This document shows positions 26,104 through 35,235 of a DNA stretch of 64,000 bases, one piece after another. Position 1 is the first letter of the stretch; each line of letters starts with the position of its first letter. Position numbers and translations under genes: made by a program. The notes under the pieces were generated by a model that saw only the letters and a list, made by a program, of their open reading frames with translations, searched no databases and had not been told where the DNA came from. The stretch spans positions 337,298 through 401,297 of the forward strand of contig CALJOM010000002.1 of NCBI GenBank assembly GCA_937981765.1, read 5' to 3'. The stretch comes from an uncultured Bacteroidales bacterium (GTDB lineage Bacteria > Bacteroidota > Bacteroidia > Bacteroidales > Salinivirgaceae).

Positions 26104-26121
26104 CGATTCTGTTTTGTGTTG

Positions 26122-26129
26122 CAAAGATA
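26122..26129 (-). promoter_or_regulatory. -7 element before tRNA-Val
   Basis: TATCTTTG on the minus strand, about 19 bases before the tRNA 5' end; no -33 TTG at the usual spacing. Confidence 0.55.
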
Positions 26130-26228
26130 CGGAGTTTCCCTCAATCCACAAATTTTTTGAGTAAAAAAATTAAGTAAAAGTGTAATTTTATTTTTTTGTG
26201 ACAAGATAATAAAAAGACTATCAGTTAT

Positions 26229-27161
26229 TTATATTTTAAAGGGCTGATATGAAAAAATGTTGTCATACACAATTTTGGCACGTAATTCAAACGCTTCATG
26301 GGTGGCGTAGGCAATATGGGGTAATAGAAGAACGTTTTTTGCCTTAAACAATGGATAGTCTGATGGTAGGGGGGGCTCCATGTCGTAAACATCGAGGGCA
26401 GCACCGGCAATAGCTCCGGTATTTAATGCATCACAGAGGGCTTCGGTATCAATAACAGGTCCACGAGCTGTATTGATTAAAATAGCGCTGGGTTTTATCA
26501 AGGCTAATCGTTCGCGATTAAGGAGACCTCTGGTTTCAGCGGTTAGAGGAACATGAAGTGTTACAATGTCGGCTTGCGATAATAGTGTTTCCAACGAAAC
26601 AAAACGAAGTCCCGGTACTTTTTTAACGGTTCTGCTCCAGGCTATAGTGTTGCATCCGAATGCCCTGCATAGACGGGCAGTTTCCTGCCCTATTCGTCCT
26701 GCACCAATAATCCCTACGGTTTTTCCTCTGAGTTCGTAACCTGTATATCCATCCCGACCACCACCATTCAGCGTATGCATTGCATTAAATACGATGGAAC
26801 GATAAAGGCTTAATATCATTGCAATGGTTAGTTCTGCTACTGAGTGTGTTGAATATCCTGCCGCATTTTTTACCATAATTTCGCGTTGTCGGCAAGTTTC
26901 CATGTCTATGTGGTCGAGGCCTGTAAAGGCTACTGAGAGCATTTTTAATTCAGGGAGTTGGTCGAGAATTTCACGTGTTATGGGAATGCTGGATAGGATA
27001 ACGTACTCCGCTCCTTGGCAGCGGCTAATAATTTCTTCGGGAGTTTGAGGCCGGTCGTCCCAGTATTTAACTTTAAAACCTTGTTTTTCTGCTAGCTTAT
27101 AGTAGTATTCCTGCAATTCGCGGCTTATGCCAAGAGGCTCAATCTGATGTATTCGCTTCAT
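26229..27161 (-). CDS. D-isomer-specific 2-hydroxyacid dehydrogenase
   Basis: 310 residues. NAD(P)-dependent oxidoreductase of D-2-hydroxy acids. The Rossmann glycine loop is TVGIIGAGRIGQETARL (about 148-164), the catalytic Arg region is INTARGPVIDTEAL (about 225-238), and LLLPHIAYATHEAF (about 283-296) supplies the catalytic His. The catalytic Glu is likely in MEPPLP. Similar in length to glycerate and phosphoglycerate dehydrogenases without an ACT domain. It follows yidD after six bases. Substrate uncertain. Confidence 0.88.
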   Translation of the reverse strand: MKRIHQIEPLGISRELQEYYYKLAEKQGFKVKYWDDRPQTPEEIISRCQGAEYVILSSIPITREILDQLPELKMLSVAFTGLDHIDMETCRQREIMVKNAAGYSTHSVAELTIAMILSLYRSIVFNAMHTLNGGGRDGYTGYELRGKTVGIIGAGRIGQETARLCRAFGCNTIAWSRTVKKVPGLRFVSLETLLSQADIVTLHVPLTAETRGLLNRERLALIKPSAILINTARGPVIDTEALCDALNTGAIAGAALDVYDMEPPLPSDYPLFKAKNVLLLPHIAYATHEAFELRAKIVYDNIFSYQPFKI

Positions 27162-27167
27162 GGGTAG

Positions 27168-27431
27168 TTAATTTATGTTGTTTGTTTTTTTTTCGGGCAC
27201 TGGGTCGTAGCCGTGAGTTCCCCATGGATGGCATCGTAAAATTCTACGTAAGGCTAACCAGAGTCCGATAAAAGGACCGTGGATTTTAATTGCAACGATT
27301 GCATAAACACTGCACGTTGGAATGTGTCGGCAGCTGTTGGGAAGCCATGGCGATAAAAAATATCTATATAATTGGATGGGGAAAATTAATATCCATGCAA
27401 GGATTTTTTGAGTCCAATTCCATAGCTTCAT
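27168..27431 (-). CDS. yidD: Membrane protein insertion efficiency factor YidD
   Basis: 87 residues from the ATG at 27431 (MKLWNWTQKILAWILIF). YidD is a small membrane-associated protein that helps YidC insert inner-membrane proteins. The family core is intact: YRYFLSPWLPNSCRHIPTCS (about 21-40) and RRILRCHPWGTHGYDPVPEK (about 62-81), with the paired cysteines typical of the family. An upstream in-frame extension of 55 codons looks like intergenic sequence and contains an inverted repeat, so it is rejected. No rpmH/rnpA neighbours are here; the gene sits between malQ and a dehydrogenase gene. Confidence 0.92.
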   Translation of the reverse strand: MKLWNWTQKILAWILIFPIQLYRYFLSPWLPNSCRHIPTCSVYAIVAIKIHGPFIGLWLALRRILRCHPWGTHGYDPVPEKKTNNIN

Positions 27432-27545
27432 GGGAACTTTGAATATATTAGGGTTACCTTGTTTATATCGATAACAAAAATACGTAAAATTTTGCAGGGA
27501 AGCGATGAGCCATTCATCGTTGTTTATCTGAAGTGTAGAAATTAA

Positions 27546-27597
27546 AATGCCTGAAAACTTCTTTTGTTTGAATGCTTTTGGAATGTTTTCAGGCATT
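27546..27597 (-). repeat. Inverted repeat in the malQ-yidD gap
   Basis: A perfect 13-bp inverted repeat, AATGCCTGAAAAC (27546-27558) with its complement (27585-27597), separated by 26 bases, directly behind the malQ stop. It may be a terminator or an attenuator. Confidence 0.55.
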
Positions 27598-27612
27598 ATT
27601 TGGTGAACAGGG

Positions 27613-30345
27613 TTAATAAACGTTAGCTCGGCCTGATTGTTCTATAAGCTGACGGAGAAGATTATTAAATTCGGCTTCCTGAATAAGATCTTCAAGATTC
27701 AGGTGCATTCGGTAGCGCCAATAATGTGTTGGATTGGCGGGGTTGTTTATACGTTCTTCTTGGGCATTTGGATATCTGAGTTTCTCCGACATTCCAAGCA
27801 GGTCTTGAATTGGGAATATGGCTAATATGCTTGGGCAATAAAGGTGTTGCTCAATAATTTGCTTTACAATCCAAGTTTCGCAAAAGAACGGAGAATTTCC
27901 CCAGTTTCCTAAAATGAGGTTAAAAAATCGTTGAGAACGTGCCGGGTCTTCTTCCCACCATCCGCGTATGGTTGAAGTGTCGTGCGACGATGGTGTGGCA
28001 ACCGAGAGATATGGGTAGTTGTTGGGATGTGCGAATTCTAATTCTTGCTGCTTAGGCATACGCTGAATTTCGAGGCTAAGAATGCCTAAATGGCTCATAA
28101 TTTCTGGAACGCATTTGGGTACCATGCCAAGGTCTTCGCCACAAAGGAGCATGTTGGTAGCGTTTTTAATGGTAGGGAGTTTTTTCATGGCATTGGCAGC
28201 CCAAAATTGTTCGTTGCGGCGGTAGAAATAGTCGATATAAATATAGTTTAACTTTTGTTTGCTCTCGTGATCGAGCTCTTGGTATGATTTGGTGAAATGC
28301 ATTGAGTGCCGTGGTACAAACCATCTGCCTTCACCATGAGGAGCTTCAAGAAAAATGACTTGTGAAATTAAGCCAAAAAGTCCCAATTTAATGGTTTCAT
28401 TTTTCAAGCGAACATCTCGTGGGGCATCGGGGGGGAGTGCTAATGCAGTCTCAACTTTTTTCTGGGTGTTGAATTCGGGTTTAAGGTTGTAACAGCCTGG
28501 TGCATATGAGTCGAGGAATCGTGCCCGAACTTCATTGGTATACTCTCCAAAGAAGTCGTAGAGGAAATGCTCTCTAATATATGGTTTGCAGAGACGGTCG
28601 TAATCGAACCACATGCCACGTTGATTAATTTCTTCAACACTGAGTGGAAGTGATGGGTTAAAGCGTCCTAGGATGCCTTCAACCTGGTCGCCGGGGATTT
28701 CCCATATGCGGAAGAATCCAAGTATGTGGTCTATTCTGAATGCGTCGAAATAGTCGGCCATTTTTTTGAGGCGTTGTTGCCACCATTGATAGTTGTCTTT
28801 CGACATTTCGTCCCAATTATAGGTTGGGAATTTCCAATTTTGTCCAATAACGCTGAAATCGTCTGGAGGTGCTCCGGCTTGTGAATCCAGGTTGTAAAGT
28901 TGAGGGGAAGTCCAGGCATCAACACTGTTTCGGTAAATTCCGATTGGGATGTCGCCTTTCAAGGCTACTCCATTTTGACGGGCATATTCGGCAGCTTCGC
29001 TTAATTGTTTATGTGCATGATATTGAATAAAATAATGGATAGCAATATCGTCGAAATGCTTTGTATTAGGATCGCACAGTTCATTGAGTATTTTTTGAGA
29101 GAATTTTGAATATTTTCCCCAGCGGGAGTAATCGGCTGTGTTGTACAAGTCGCGCAGATAACTAAAGGCGGCATAGGGTTGAAGCCACTCTTTGTTGTTT
29201 TTCCAGAATTCTTGATACTCAGGTTCGTTCAAAAATGCCCTTTGTTGTTCGTCATAAATTTCTTTAAAAAAGCGGGCTTTAAGTTTCATTACTGCTTCAT
29301 AGTCAATTTTTTCCAGACTATTAAGGTATTGACTCTGCTCTTCAATAATTCTTTGGGTAACCGGCGATTTTAATTTTCCGATTTTAGAAATGTCAACATA
29401 AATAGGATGAAGCGCATACACTGATATTCCTGAATAAGGGTAGGAGTCTACCCAGGTGTGTGTGGCAATTGTGTCGTTGACCGGGAGAACCTGAATAATT
29501 TTCATTCCAACCTGTTTGGCCCAGTCAACCAGCAGTTTTATGTCGGTGAATTCTCCAACGCCGCATCCATTTTTTCTGCGAAGGGAAAAAACAGGTATAG
29601 CAACTCCGGCGCATTTCCAAGGTTGAGTTGGAAAGTTAAAATGTTCATCGCTAACTTTTATATGGCTATCGAGTCCTATTCCTACAGGTATTTTAATCGT
29701 GCGATTTTCTCCATCTTCCAGAAAAATAAGTTGGTTTGTGTTTCCATCGAGAATACAATATTTGTATTCTATTTCAGTGTTATCCGGGGATATTTTAATA
29801 TTCCCTTCCCATTTTGGATGATCGGAATTGCCAAGTAACAGCGCATTTTCCGGCTTCCATTCGCCCAATTCCGGAATGTTCCCTACTATTGCAATCCGAT
29901 GTTCGGGTTTAATACGGGTTAAGTTGATTGAAAAGGTGATTTCAAGCGGTTTTGTAGAAGAATTCTTTGCTGCTTTGTATCGAGCCTTGTTTTTTAATAT
30001 TGAATCTCCAATGGCTTTTGAAAACAGTGCATATCTTGGATCTGAAGTAGAACGCCACGAATCTGCCAATAGTGACTCGGCTTTATTCGGTGAGTATTCT
30101 CTGTTACTACCCCATTCTTCAATAAATGTATTGTAGTACTCATCTTTAATATAATATCGATAAAGAATTTTCTTTGTTCCTTCTGGAATTGTTATTCTAT
30201 ATTCCCAGAGACCTGATGTTCCATCGATCAATACCATTTGAGGGGCTTTCTCCAAGATAAATTCGCCTAACTCTGGCAAATTTCCACACACAACTGGAAT
30301 TTGTCCAAAGTGTGTTTTGTAATGAATTCTAAAGGTAATGTCCAT
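27613..30345 (-). CDS. malQ: 4-alpha-glucanotransferase with tandem CBM20 domains (DPE2-like)
   Basis: 910 residues, much longer than the roughly 500-700 of short MalQ. Two starch-binding CBM20 modules come first (about 1-110 and 130-230; FRIHYKTHFGQIPVVCGNLP and EHRIAIVGNIPELGEW are the matching strands), then a GH77 domain (about 255-890). It transfers alpha-1,4-glucans between maltodextrin chains in the cytoplasm. Catalytic segments are GDIPIGIYRNSVDAW, DAFRIDHILGFFRIW (Asp nucleophile), LLCGEDLGMVP (acid/base Glu) and SSHDTSTIRGWWEED. The layout resembles plant DPE2 and is established for Bacteroidota. A -7 element TATTTTTG (30439-30432) gives an 85-base leader. Confidence 0.95.
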   Translation of the reverse strand: MDITFRIHYKTHFGQIPVVCGNLPELGEFILEKAPQMVLIDGTSGLWEYRITIPEGTKKILYRYYIKDEYYNTFIEEWGSNREYSPNKAESLLADSWRSTSDPRYALFSKAIGDSILKNKARYKAAKNSSTKPLEITFSINLTRIKPEHRIAIVGNIPELGEWKPENALLLGNSDHPKWEGNIKISPDNTEIEYKYCILDGNTNQLIFLEDGENRTIKIPVGIGLDSHIKVSDEHFNFPTQPWKCAGVAIPVFSLRRKNGCGVGEFTDIKLLVDWAKQVGMKIIQVLPVNDTIATHTWVDSYPYSGISVYALHPIYVDISKIGKLKSPVTQRIIEEQSQYLNSLEKIDYEAVMKLKARFFKEIYDEQQRAFLNEPEYQEFWKNNKEWLQPYAAFSYLRDLYNTADYSRWGKYSKFSQKILNELCDPNTKHFDDIAIHYFIQYHAHKQLSEAAEYARQNGVALKGDIPIGIYRNSVDAWTSPQLYNLDSQAGAPPDDFSVIGQNWKFPTYNWDEMSKDNYQWWQQRLKKMADYFDAFRIDHILGFFRIWEIPGDQVEGILGRFNPSLPLSVEEINQRGMWFDYDRLCKPYIREHFLYDFFGEYTNEVRARFLDSYAPGCYNLKPEFNTQKKVETALALPPDAPRDVRLKNETIKLGLFGLISQVIFLEAPHGEGRWFVPRHSMHFTKSYQELDHESKQKLNYIYIDYFYRRNEQFWAANAMKKLPTIKNATNMLLCGEDLGMVPKCVPEIMSHLGILSLEIQRMPKQQELEFAHPNNYPYLSVATPSSHDTSTIRGWWEEDPARSQRFFNLILGNWGNSPFFCETWIVKQIIEQHLYCPSILAIFPIQDLLGMSEKLRYPNAQEERINNPANPTHYWRYRMHLNLEDLIQEAEFNNLLRQLIEQSGRANVY

Positions 30346-30431
30346 ATCTGTAAATGTTAATTGTTTGTAGTTATGGGAGTTAAAAGCCCTAGGAATTACG
30401 ATATAGGTTGAGCACTTTGGTATGGACCCAA

Positions 30432-30439
30432 CAAAAATA
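30432..30439 (-). promoter_or_regulatory. -7 element before malQ
   Basis: TATTTTTG on the minus strand, about 87 bases before the malQ start. Confidence 0.5.
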
Positions 30440-30547
30440 CTATTTTTCTTTTAAGTCGTTAAGTTTTCGATATTTTTTTCTGTGTTTAATGATAATATTT
30501 TTTTGAAGAAAATCAGAGTTTTTAGAATAACCAGAGAGGGATTGAAT

Positions 30548-30555
30548 TATTTTTG
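30548..30555 (+). promoter_or_regulatory. -7 element before the SulP gene
   Basis: TATTTTTG, 25 bases before the ATG; no TTG at the -33 position. Confidence 0.5.
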
Positions 30556-30580
30556 CAAGGTTTTTTAAATACTCTTTTTT

Positions 30581-32218
30581 ATGGAAAGTGTTTTTAAGCC
30601 AAAGCTAATAACTGTTCTTAAACAAGGAATTGGACGAGAACAGCTAATAAAAGATATTTTATCTGGGATCATAGTTGGTATTGTGGCTTTGCCGTTAGCA
30701 ATAGCGTTTGCCGTAGCTTCTGGTGTTTCGCCCGAAAAAGGAATAATTACTGCCATTGTTGCCGGCTTTCTCATTTCTCTGTTAGGAGGAAGTCGGGTTC
30801 AGATTGGCGGACCGACAGGGGCTTTTATTGTAATTGTTTATGGTATTGTTGCTGAGTATGGTTTGGATGGATTGCTTCTTTCGACCATAATGGCTGGGGT
30901 ACTTTTGGTTCTTTTTGGAATACTCAGGTTAGGGTCTCTTTTGAAGTTTTTCCCGCATCCTCTTGTTGTTGGGTTTACTTCGGGTATCGCACTGATAATA
31001 TTTTCTTCGCAAATAAAAGATGCTTTAGGATTGTCAATCGATAAATTGCCGGCGGATTTTATTCGAAAATGGCAAATGTATATTTCTCATATGGATGGAA
31101 TTAATTCTATAGCCTTGGCATTAACCATTGCAACCATTTTAATCACTGTGTATTTTAAAAAAGTTTCAACCGTAATCCCTGGTTCCTTTGTTGCTATTCT
31201 ACTCATTACTTCGGCGACCTACATTTTTGATCTGAATGTTGCTACAATTGGTAGTTTATATGGTACAATACCTAATTCCATAAGTATTTCTATACCCGAT
31301 ATAAATTGGTCGAACATTGGATATTATTTTTCACCTGCCATTACAATTGCTTTGTTAGGCGGGATAGAGTCTTTATTAAGTGCTGTGGTTGCCGATGGTA
31401 TGATTGGTAGTAATCATCGATCGAATACTGAGCTTATTGCTCAGGGAATAGCCAATATTATAACGCCGTTGTTTGGGGGAATTCCTGCCACTGGGGCTAT
31501 TGCCAGGACAGCCACAAATATTCGAAATGGAGCTAGGACTCCTATTGCAGGAATGGTACACGCCGTAACATTGTTGCTAATTATGTTGGCATTTGGAAAA
31601 TATGCCACGTTAATACCAATGTCATGCTTAGCCGGGGTGCTTATTGTTGTGGCGTACAACATGAGTGAATGGAGATCGTTTGTTGGAGTTCTCCGGGGTG
31701 AGGTATTTGATATTTTGGTTTTAATAACAACATTTCTACTAACAGTATTATTAGACCTTACCGTAGCCATACAAGTTGGTGTAGTTCTTTCCGCGTTGTT
31801 GTTCATGAAACGTATGGCTGACCTTAAACCCGATATTAATAAATCAATAGATGCCGATGTAATGGAGAATTATGCAGGATTAGATCCCAGAATAGGCATT
31901 TTTGAAATTAGCGGGCCGTTCTTTTTTGCTTCAGCCAAAGAGTATGGCGAAATTATTCGGTCTCTGGGTCAAAAGTATAAGGTTCTAATCATAAGAATGA
32001 GACACGTTCCTTTTATCGACCATACTGGAGTGAAAAATTTACGAGAAGCAATTCGCTCGCTTCAAAACGCTGGAATAAAGGTTATTTTGTCCGGGGTTAA
32101 CCCGAGTGTTGCGGAAACGTTGAATAAAGAACGAATAACTTTCTTGGTTGGAAAAGCAAACCAATTGCCTGAGTTTTCGCTGGCGTTAAAAAGAGCTAAT
32201 GAGGTGCTGTTGGAATGA
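30581..32218 (+). CDS. SulP family inorganic anion transporter
   Basis: 545 residues: an inner-membrane SLC26-type core of about twelve hydrophobic segments (to about residue 410), then a cytoplasmic STAS domain (about 430-530: GIFEISGPFFFASAKEYGEI, VPFIDHTGVKNLREAI, with the conserved Asp-His-Thr-Gly that resembles the phosphorylatable Ser/Thr region of anti-sigma antagonists). Family hallmarks in the core are GSRVQIGGPTGAFIVIVYG and LFGGIPATGAIARTATNIRN. These carriers move sulfate, bicarbonate or other anions; the substrate cannot be told. It converges on the response regulator gene. Confidence 0.92.
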   Translation: MESVFKPKLITVLKQGIGREQLIKDILSGIIVGIVALPLAIAFAVASGVSPEKGIITAIVAGFLISLLGGSRVQIGGPTGAFIVIVYGIVAEYGLDGLLLSTIMAGVLLVLFGILRLGSLLKFFPHPLVVGFTSGIALIIFSSQIKDALGLSIDKLPADFIRKWQMYISHMDGINSIALALTIATILITVYFKKVSTVIPGSFVAILLITSATYIFDLNVATIGSLYGTIPNSISISIPDINWSNIGYYFSPAITIALLGGIESLLSAVVADGMIGSNHRSNTELIAQGIANIITPLFGGIPATGAIARTATNIRNGARTPIAGMVHAVTLLLIMLAFGKYATLIPMSCLAGVLIVVAYNMSEWRSFVGVLRGEVFDILVLITTFLLTVLLDLTVAIQVGVVLSALLFMKRMADLKPDINKSIDADVMENYAGLDPRIGIFEISGPFFFASAKEYGEIIRSLGQKYKVLIIRMRHVPFIDHTGVKNLREAIRSLQNAGIKVILSGVNPSVAETLNKERITFLVGKANQLPEFSLALKRANEVLLE

Positions 32219-32243
32219 GTGAGTTGGGGGCTGATTTGAGAAC

Positions 32244-32624
32244 TTAGCTTAAAATGGCATCAATTGCTTTACGTACGTTTTCGAAAGCATTGTCGTCTTT
32301 AACAACATAACTAGCGACATTTTCTCGAACAAAATCGTAAACCAAATTACCATCTTCCTGACCACTTAACACAATTACCTTTATGTGTGGAAATATAGTA
32401 CGGATTTTCTTAAGGACTTCCAAACCATTCATTGCATTTGGGTTCTCCGAATTTAGAAAATAATCCAGTACCACGATATCAAAAGAGTTGTCTATTACCC
32501 GCAGACATTCTTCACCGGTTTTTGCCTTCGAGATTTGAAGGTTTTCCACATCAGAGAGAAAGGCTTCAAGCATCTCAAGAAAGATAAAGTCGTCGTCAAC
32601 CAAAATTACTTTTATCTTTTTCAT
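32244..32624 (-). CDS. Single-domain response regulator
   Basis: 126 residues, receiver domain only. The acidic pocket is VDDD (about 9-12), the phosphoacceptor is Asp54 in VVLDYFL, the Thr/Ser switch is VLSGQED (about 86) and the Lys is in SYVVKDD (about 110). No output domain, so it acts through phosphate transfer or protein contact. It lies downstream of the hybrid kinase gene with a gap of about 200 bases. A shuttle to or from the HPt domain is an inference. Confidence 0.9.
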   Translation of the reverse strand: MKKIKVILVDDDFIFLEMLEAFLSDVENLQISKAKTGEECLRVIDNSFDIVVLDYFLNSENPNAMNGLEVLKKIRTIFPHIKVIVLSGQEDGNLVYDFVRENVASYVVKDDNAFENVRKAIDAILS

Positions 32625-32829
32625 AGTAGTTGTATATTTTCGATGTATGACTGTGTAACTTGGTTAGTTATATATTTTTGGGTGTTGATAAGCATTCAGT
32701 GTTTTTTATGCTAACTGGATTACTTTTCTCTCAAAAATTATTACTCTAAAGGCTAACAATCATCAAAGTCAAATGTTCATCTACAAAGATAATATTTTAC
32801 CTAGACTTTAAAAAAATTTCTTTGCTTCA

Positions 32830-35181
32830 TTACTTGGAATTGAAATAGTTTTGTAATTCCGATTGAATTTTTTGCCATTCGACAGATATTGAGGAAATTA
32901 ATTTTTTTAGGTGTTCACTTTCAATGGTATTGTTTTTTATAGAAAGTTCTATTTCTTTCGACGTATTGTGCAGATCTTCTCGCCCAATGTATGTCATTTT
33001 TGGTTTAAGGCTATGGGCTTTTATTTGAACCTTTTCCATTTCGTTTTGGTTAAATGCCCTAGCCATTTCAGATATTTCTTTTTCTATGGTTTCATAATAC
33101 ATTCGTAAAATTTTATCTATTTGATGTTGATTTCCTTTGTAAAGTGACAGAAGTGGCACTATGGAAAAGTGTTGGAATGGATTTTTTAGATTCGCTTTAT
33201 TTACTTCTAAATTTGGGGTTTGCTCTACATGCCCGAAGGAATGGAGGTTTACCGGCACAAAACTCCCTGATTTTACCATTATTTGCACATGCTGACTTCC
33301 GAAATTTTTTATTTTAAGATATAGGTCTTCCGGAATAAATGGTTTTGTAAGGTAGTCATTCATCCCAGCTGCCAGACATTTCTCTTTTTCTTCTTTAAGC
33401 GCATGGGCTGTCATAGCGATAATAGGAATGTTTTCTTTCCCTTTAATTTCTCCTTGTCTGATTCGTCGTGTTGTTTCAATACCGTCGAGAAATGGCATCT
33501 GAATATCCATAAAAATCATGGAGTATTCTTCGGATTTTAATTTTTCTAAGGCTTCATGTCCATTCTCAGCGACTTCAATTCGAATTTCTTTGTGCCACGA
33601 ACGGATGGTGTCGAGGGCTAATTGCTGGTTTATTTTGTTGTCTTCAACTAAAAGAATTGAAATATTTTCTGCTTCGTGTTTATGGAGGGTTACTTCTTTT
33701 CGATCTTGTGTTAATAGTTCGGAAAGTTGCCCAATTCCAAATGCTAGATAGAAGGTAAATCTTGATCCTTGCTCCGGGGTACTTTCTACAAATATTTCTC
33801 CGTTCTGTAGCTCTACAAGATTTTTTACAATGCTAAGCCCTAATCCTGTTCCTCCAAATTTTCGTGTGGTAGAGGTTTCGGCCTGAGAAAAGGCATTAAA
33901 AATTTGGGGAATTTTTTCAGGAGCAATTCCTATTCCGGTATCTGATACTTCAAATTCAATTACAACTTGGCTTGTGTTTTTTTCTTTAAGCTTAACCTTG
34001 AGTGAAACGCGACCTTTTGTAGGGGTGAATTTTATTGCGTTGGAAAGTAGGTTAATTAATATTTGGTTTAGTCGGGTTGGGTCCCCAATGAGAACCGGCG
34101 GAATTTGTGGGTCGATTTCGCAAATCAAGTCGTGTTCTTTTTCTTGGGCCTTTATTTCAATGGTCTTAATTAATATTTCTACCAGATCGAATATCAGAAA
34201 GGGGATTGACTCAAAGGTCATTTTGCCGGCTTCGATTTTGGATATATCGAGAATATCGTTCAATACTACCAGCAAGTTATCGCTCGAAGCTTTAATATTT
34301 TTAAGATAATCTAACTGATGTTGTTTCAGGTCTTCTTTTAATAAAAGATTTGTGAATCCAATAATGGCGTTTAATGGGGTTCTGATTTCGTGGCTGGTAT
34401 TTGCCAGAAAGCGTTCTTTCATCTTTGTGTGTTCTTTAATTTCAGCATTGGCTCTTTCAAGTTCTTCGTTTTGCCGGTTAATTAAATCGAAGGCCTCTTG
34501 TAATTTTTGGCGCTGTTGTTCATTTTCGTATAGTGCTTTTTGAAGTTTAATATGGTGAATACTCGATTTTTTAAATGCTTTTTCTACTTCCTTTACTCTT
34601 TCTTTTAATTGCAGATATTCTTGTAAGTCGATTTGTCCGGATACATCTTTCTCCGGTTGTTGAGAAATTGTGGCAGGGATGATAAAAAGGTTATAAAATA
34701 AAACTTTTTTATTCCTGGAAAAAACCGGATTCCCGTAAATTTTAAGAGGAATTTTTTGTTGCGTTTTGAAATTAGTGATTTCTCCCTGCGAACAAAAAGT
34801 AGAAAAATTTTTAATAAGTCCGAAATGTTCTGGATTTATATTGCAGTGTTTGACAAAATTAATTAGGTCTTTTCCAATTTCTTGTTCTATGGTGTTTTTG
34901 GTTAATCCAGTTAGAGTAGTGAATTCAGGATTAATTTCTATCAGGTTTTGATGTTCATCGAAAATTGCAACTCCAAGCGGAAGTGTCTGAAGGAATTGGT
35001 GAATTGAAGGCTTGAAGAGCAGGTGAGATAGTTGTATTGGCTTGCTATCTGGTTCTTTGTTTTTTTGTGTTAGGGATGGATATTCTCTTTTAAGGGTTAG
35101 AATTAGCGATATGGTTAGAATTATCAAGAGAGCCAATACTGCAAAAAAGTAAATGTATGAGATCTGTAGAGAAGGGATCAT
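32830..35181 (-). CDS. Hybrid sensor histidine kinase with PAS, receiver and HPt domains
   Basis: 783 residues, inner membrane. One N-terminal helix (about 10-31), a PAS domain (about 63-172), a coiled coil (about 180-258), HisKA with His264 in ANTSHEIRTPLN, HATPase (N box NQILINLLSNAIKF, G boxes SDTGIGIAPEK and FGGTGLGLS), a receiver with Asp559 in SMIFMDIQMP and Lys in YLTKPF (about 613), and an HPt domain with His723 in KAHSLKPKMT. So a full four-step relay sits in one chain. The coiled coil contains a block, AFKKSSIHHIKLQKALYENE, that also occurs in the next protein upstream. The sensed signal is unknown; no large periplasmic domain is present. Confidence 0.94.
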   Translation of the reverse strand: MIPSLQISYIYFFAVLALLIILTISLILTLKREYPSLTQKNKEPDSKPIQLSHLLFKPSIHQFLQTLPLGVAIFDEHQNLIEINPEFTTLTGLTKNTIEQEIGKDLINFVKHCNINPEHFGLIKNFSTFCSQGEITNFKTQQKIPLKIYGNPVFSRNKKVLFYNLFIIPATISQQPEKDVSGQIDLQEYLQLKERVKEVEKAFKKSSIHHIKLQKALYENEQQRQKLQEAFDLINRQNEELERANAEIKEHTKMKERFLANTSHEIRTPLNAIIGFTNLLLKEDLKQHQLDYLKNIKASSDNLLVVLNDILDISKIEAGKMTFESIPFLIFDLVEILIKTIEIKAQEKEHDLICEIDPQIPPVLIGDPTRLNQILINLLSNAIKFTPTKGRVSLKVKLKEKNTSQVVIEFEVSDTGIGIAPEKIPQIFNAFSQAETSTTRKFGGTGLGLSIVKNLVELQNGEIFVESTPEQGSRFTFYLAFGIGQLSELLTQDRKEVTLHKHEAENISILLVEDNKINQQLALDTIRSWHKEIRIEVAENGHEALEKLKSEEYSMIFMDIQMPFLDGIETTRRIRQGEIKGKENIPIIAMTAHALKEEKEKCLAAGMNDYLTKPFIPEDLYLKIKNFGSQHVQIMVKSGSFVPVNLHSFGHVEQTPNLEVNKANLKNPFQHFSIVPLLSLYKGNQHQIDKILRMYYETIEKEISEMARAFNQNEMEKVQIKAHSLKPKMTYIGREDLHNTSKEIELSIKNNTIESEHLKKLISSISVEWQKIQSELQNYFNSK

Positions 35182-35235
35182 AGTTATATGGTTCTTTCAA
35201 TGTGTTTGATGGTTTATCATTAAAATTAATACGAG

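Noticed and set aside
27432..27596. 55-codon N-terminal extension of YidD
   Set aside because: The text is not YidD-like, it contains an inverted repeat typical of a non-coding gap, and the family begins at the Met of the short start.
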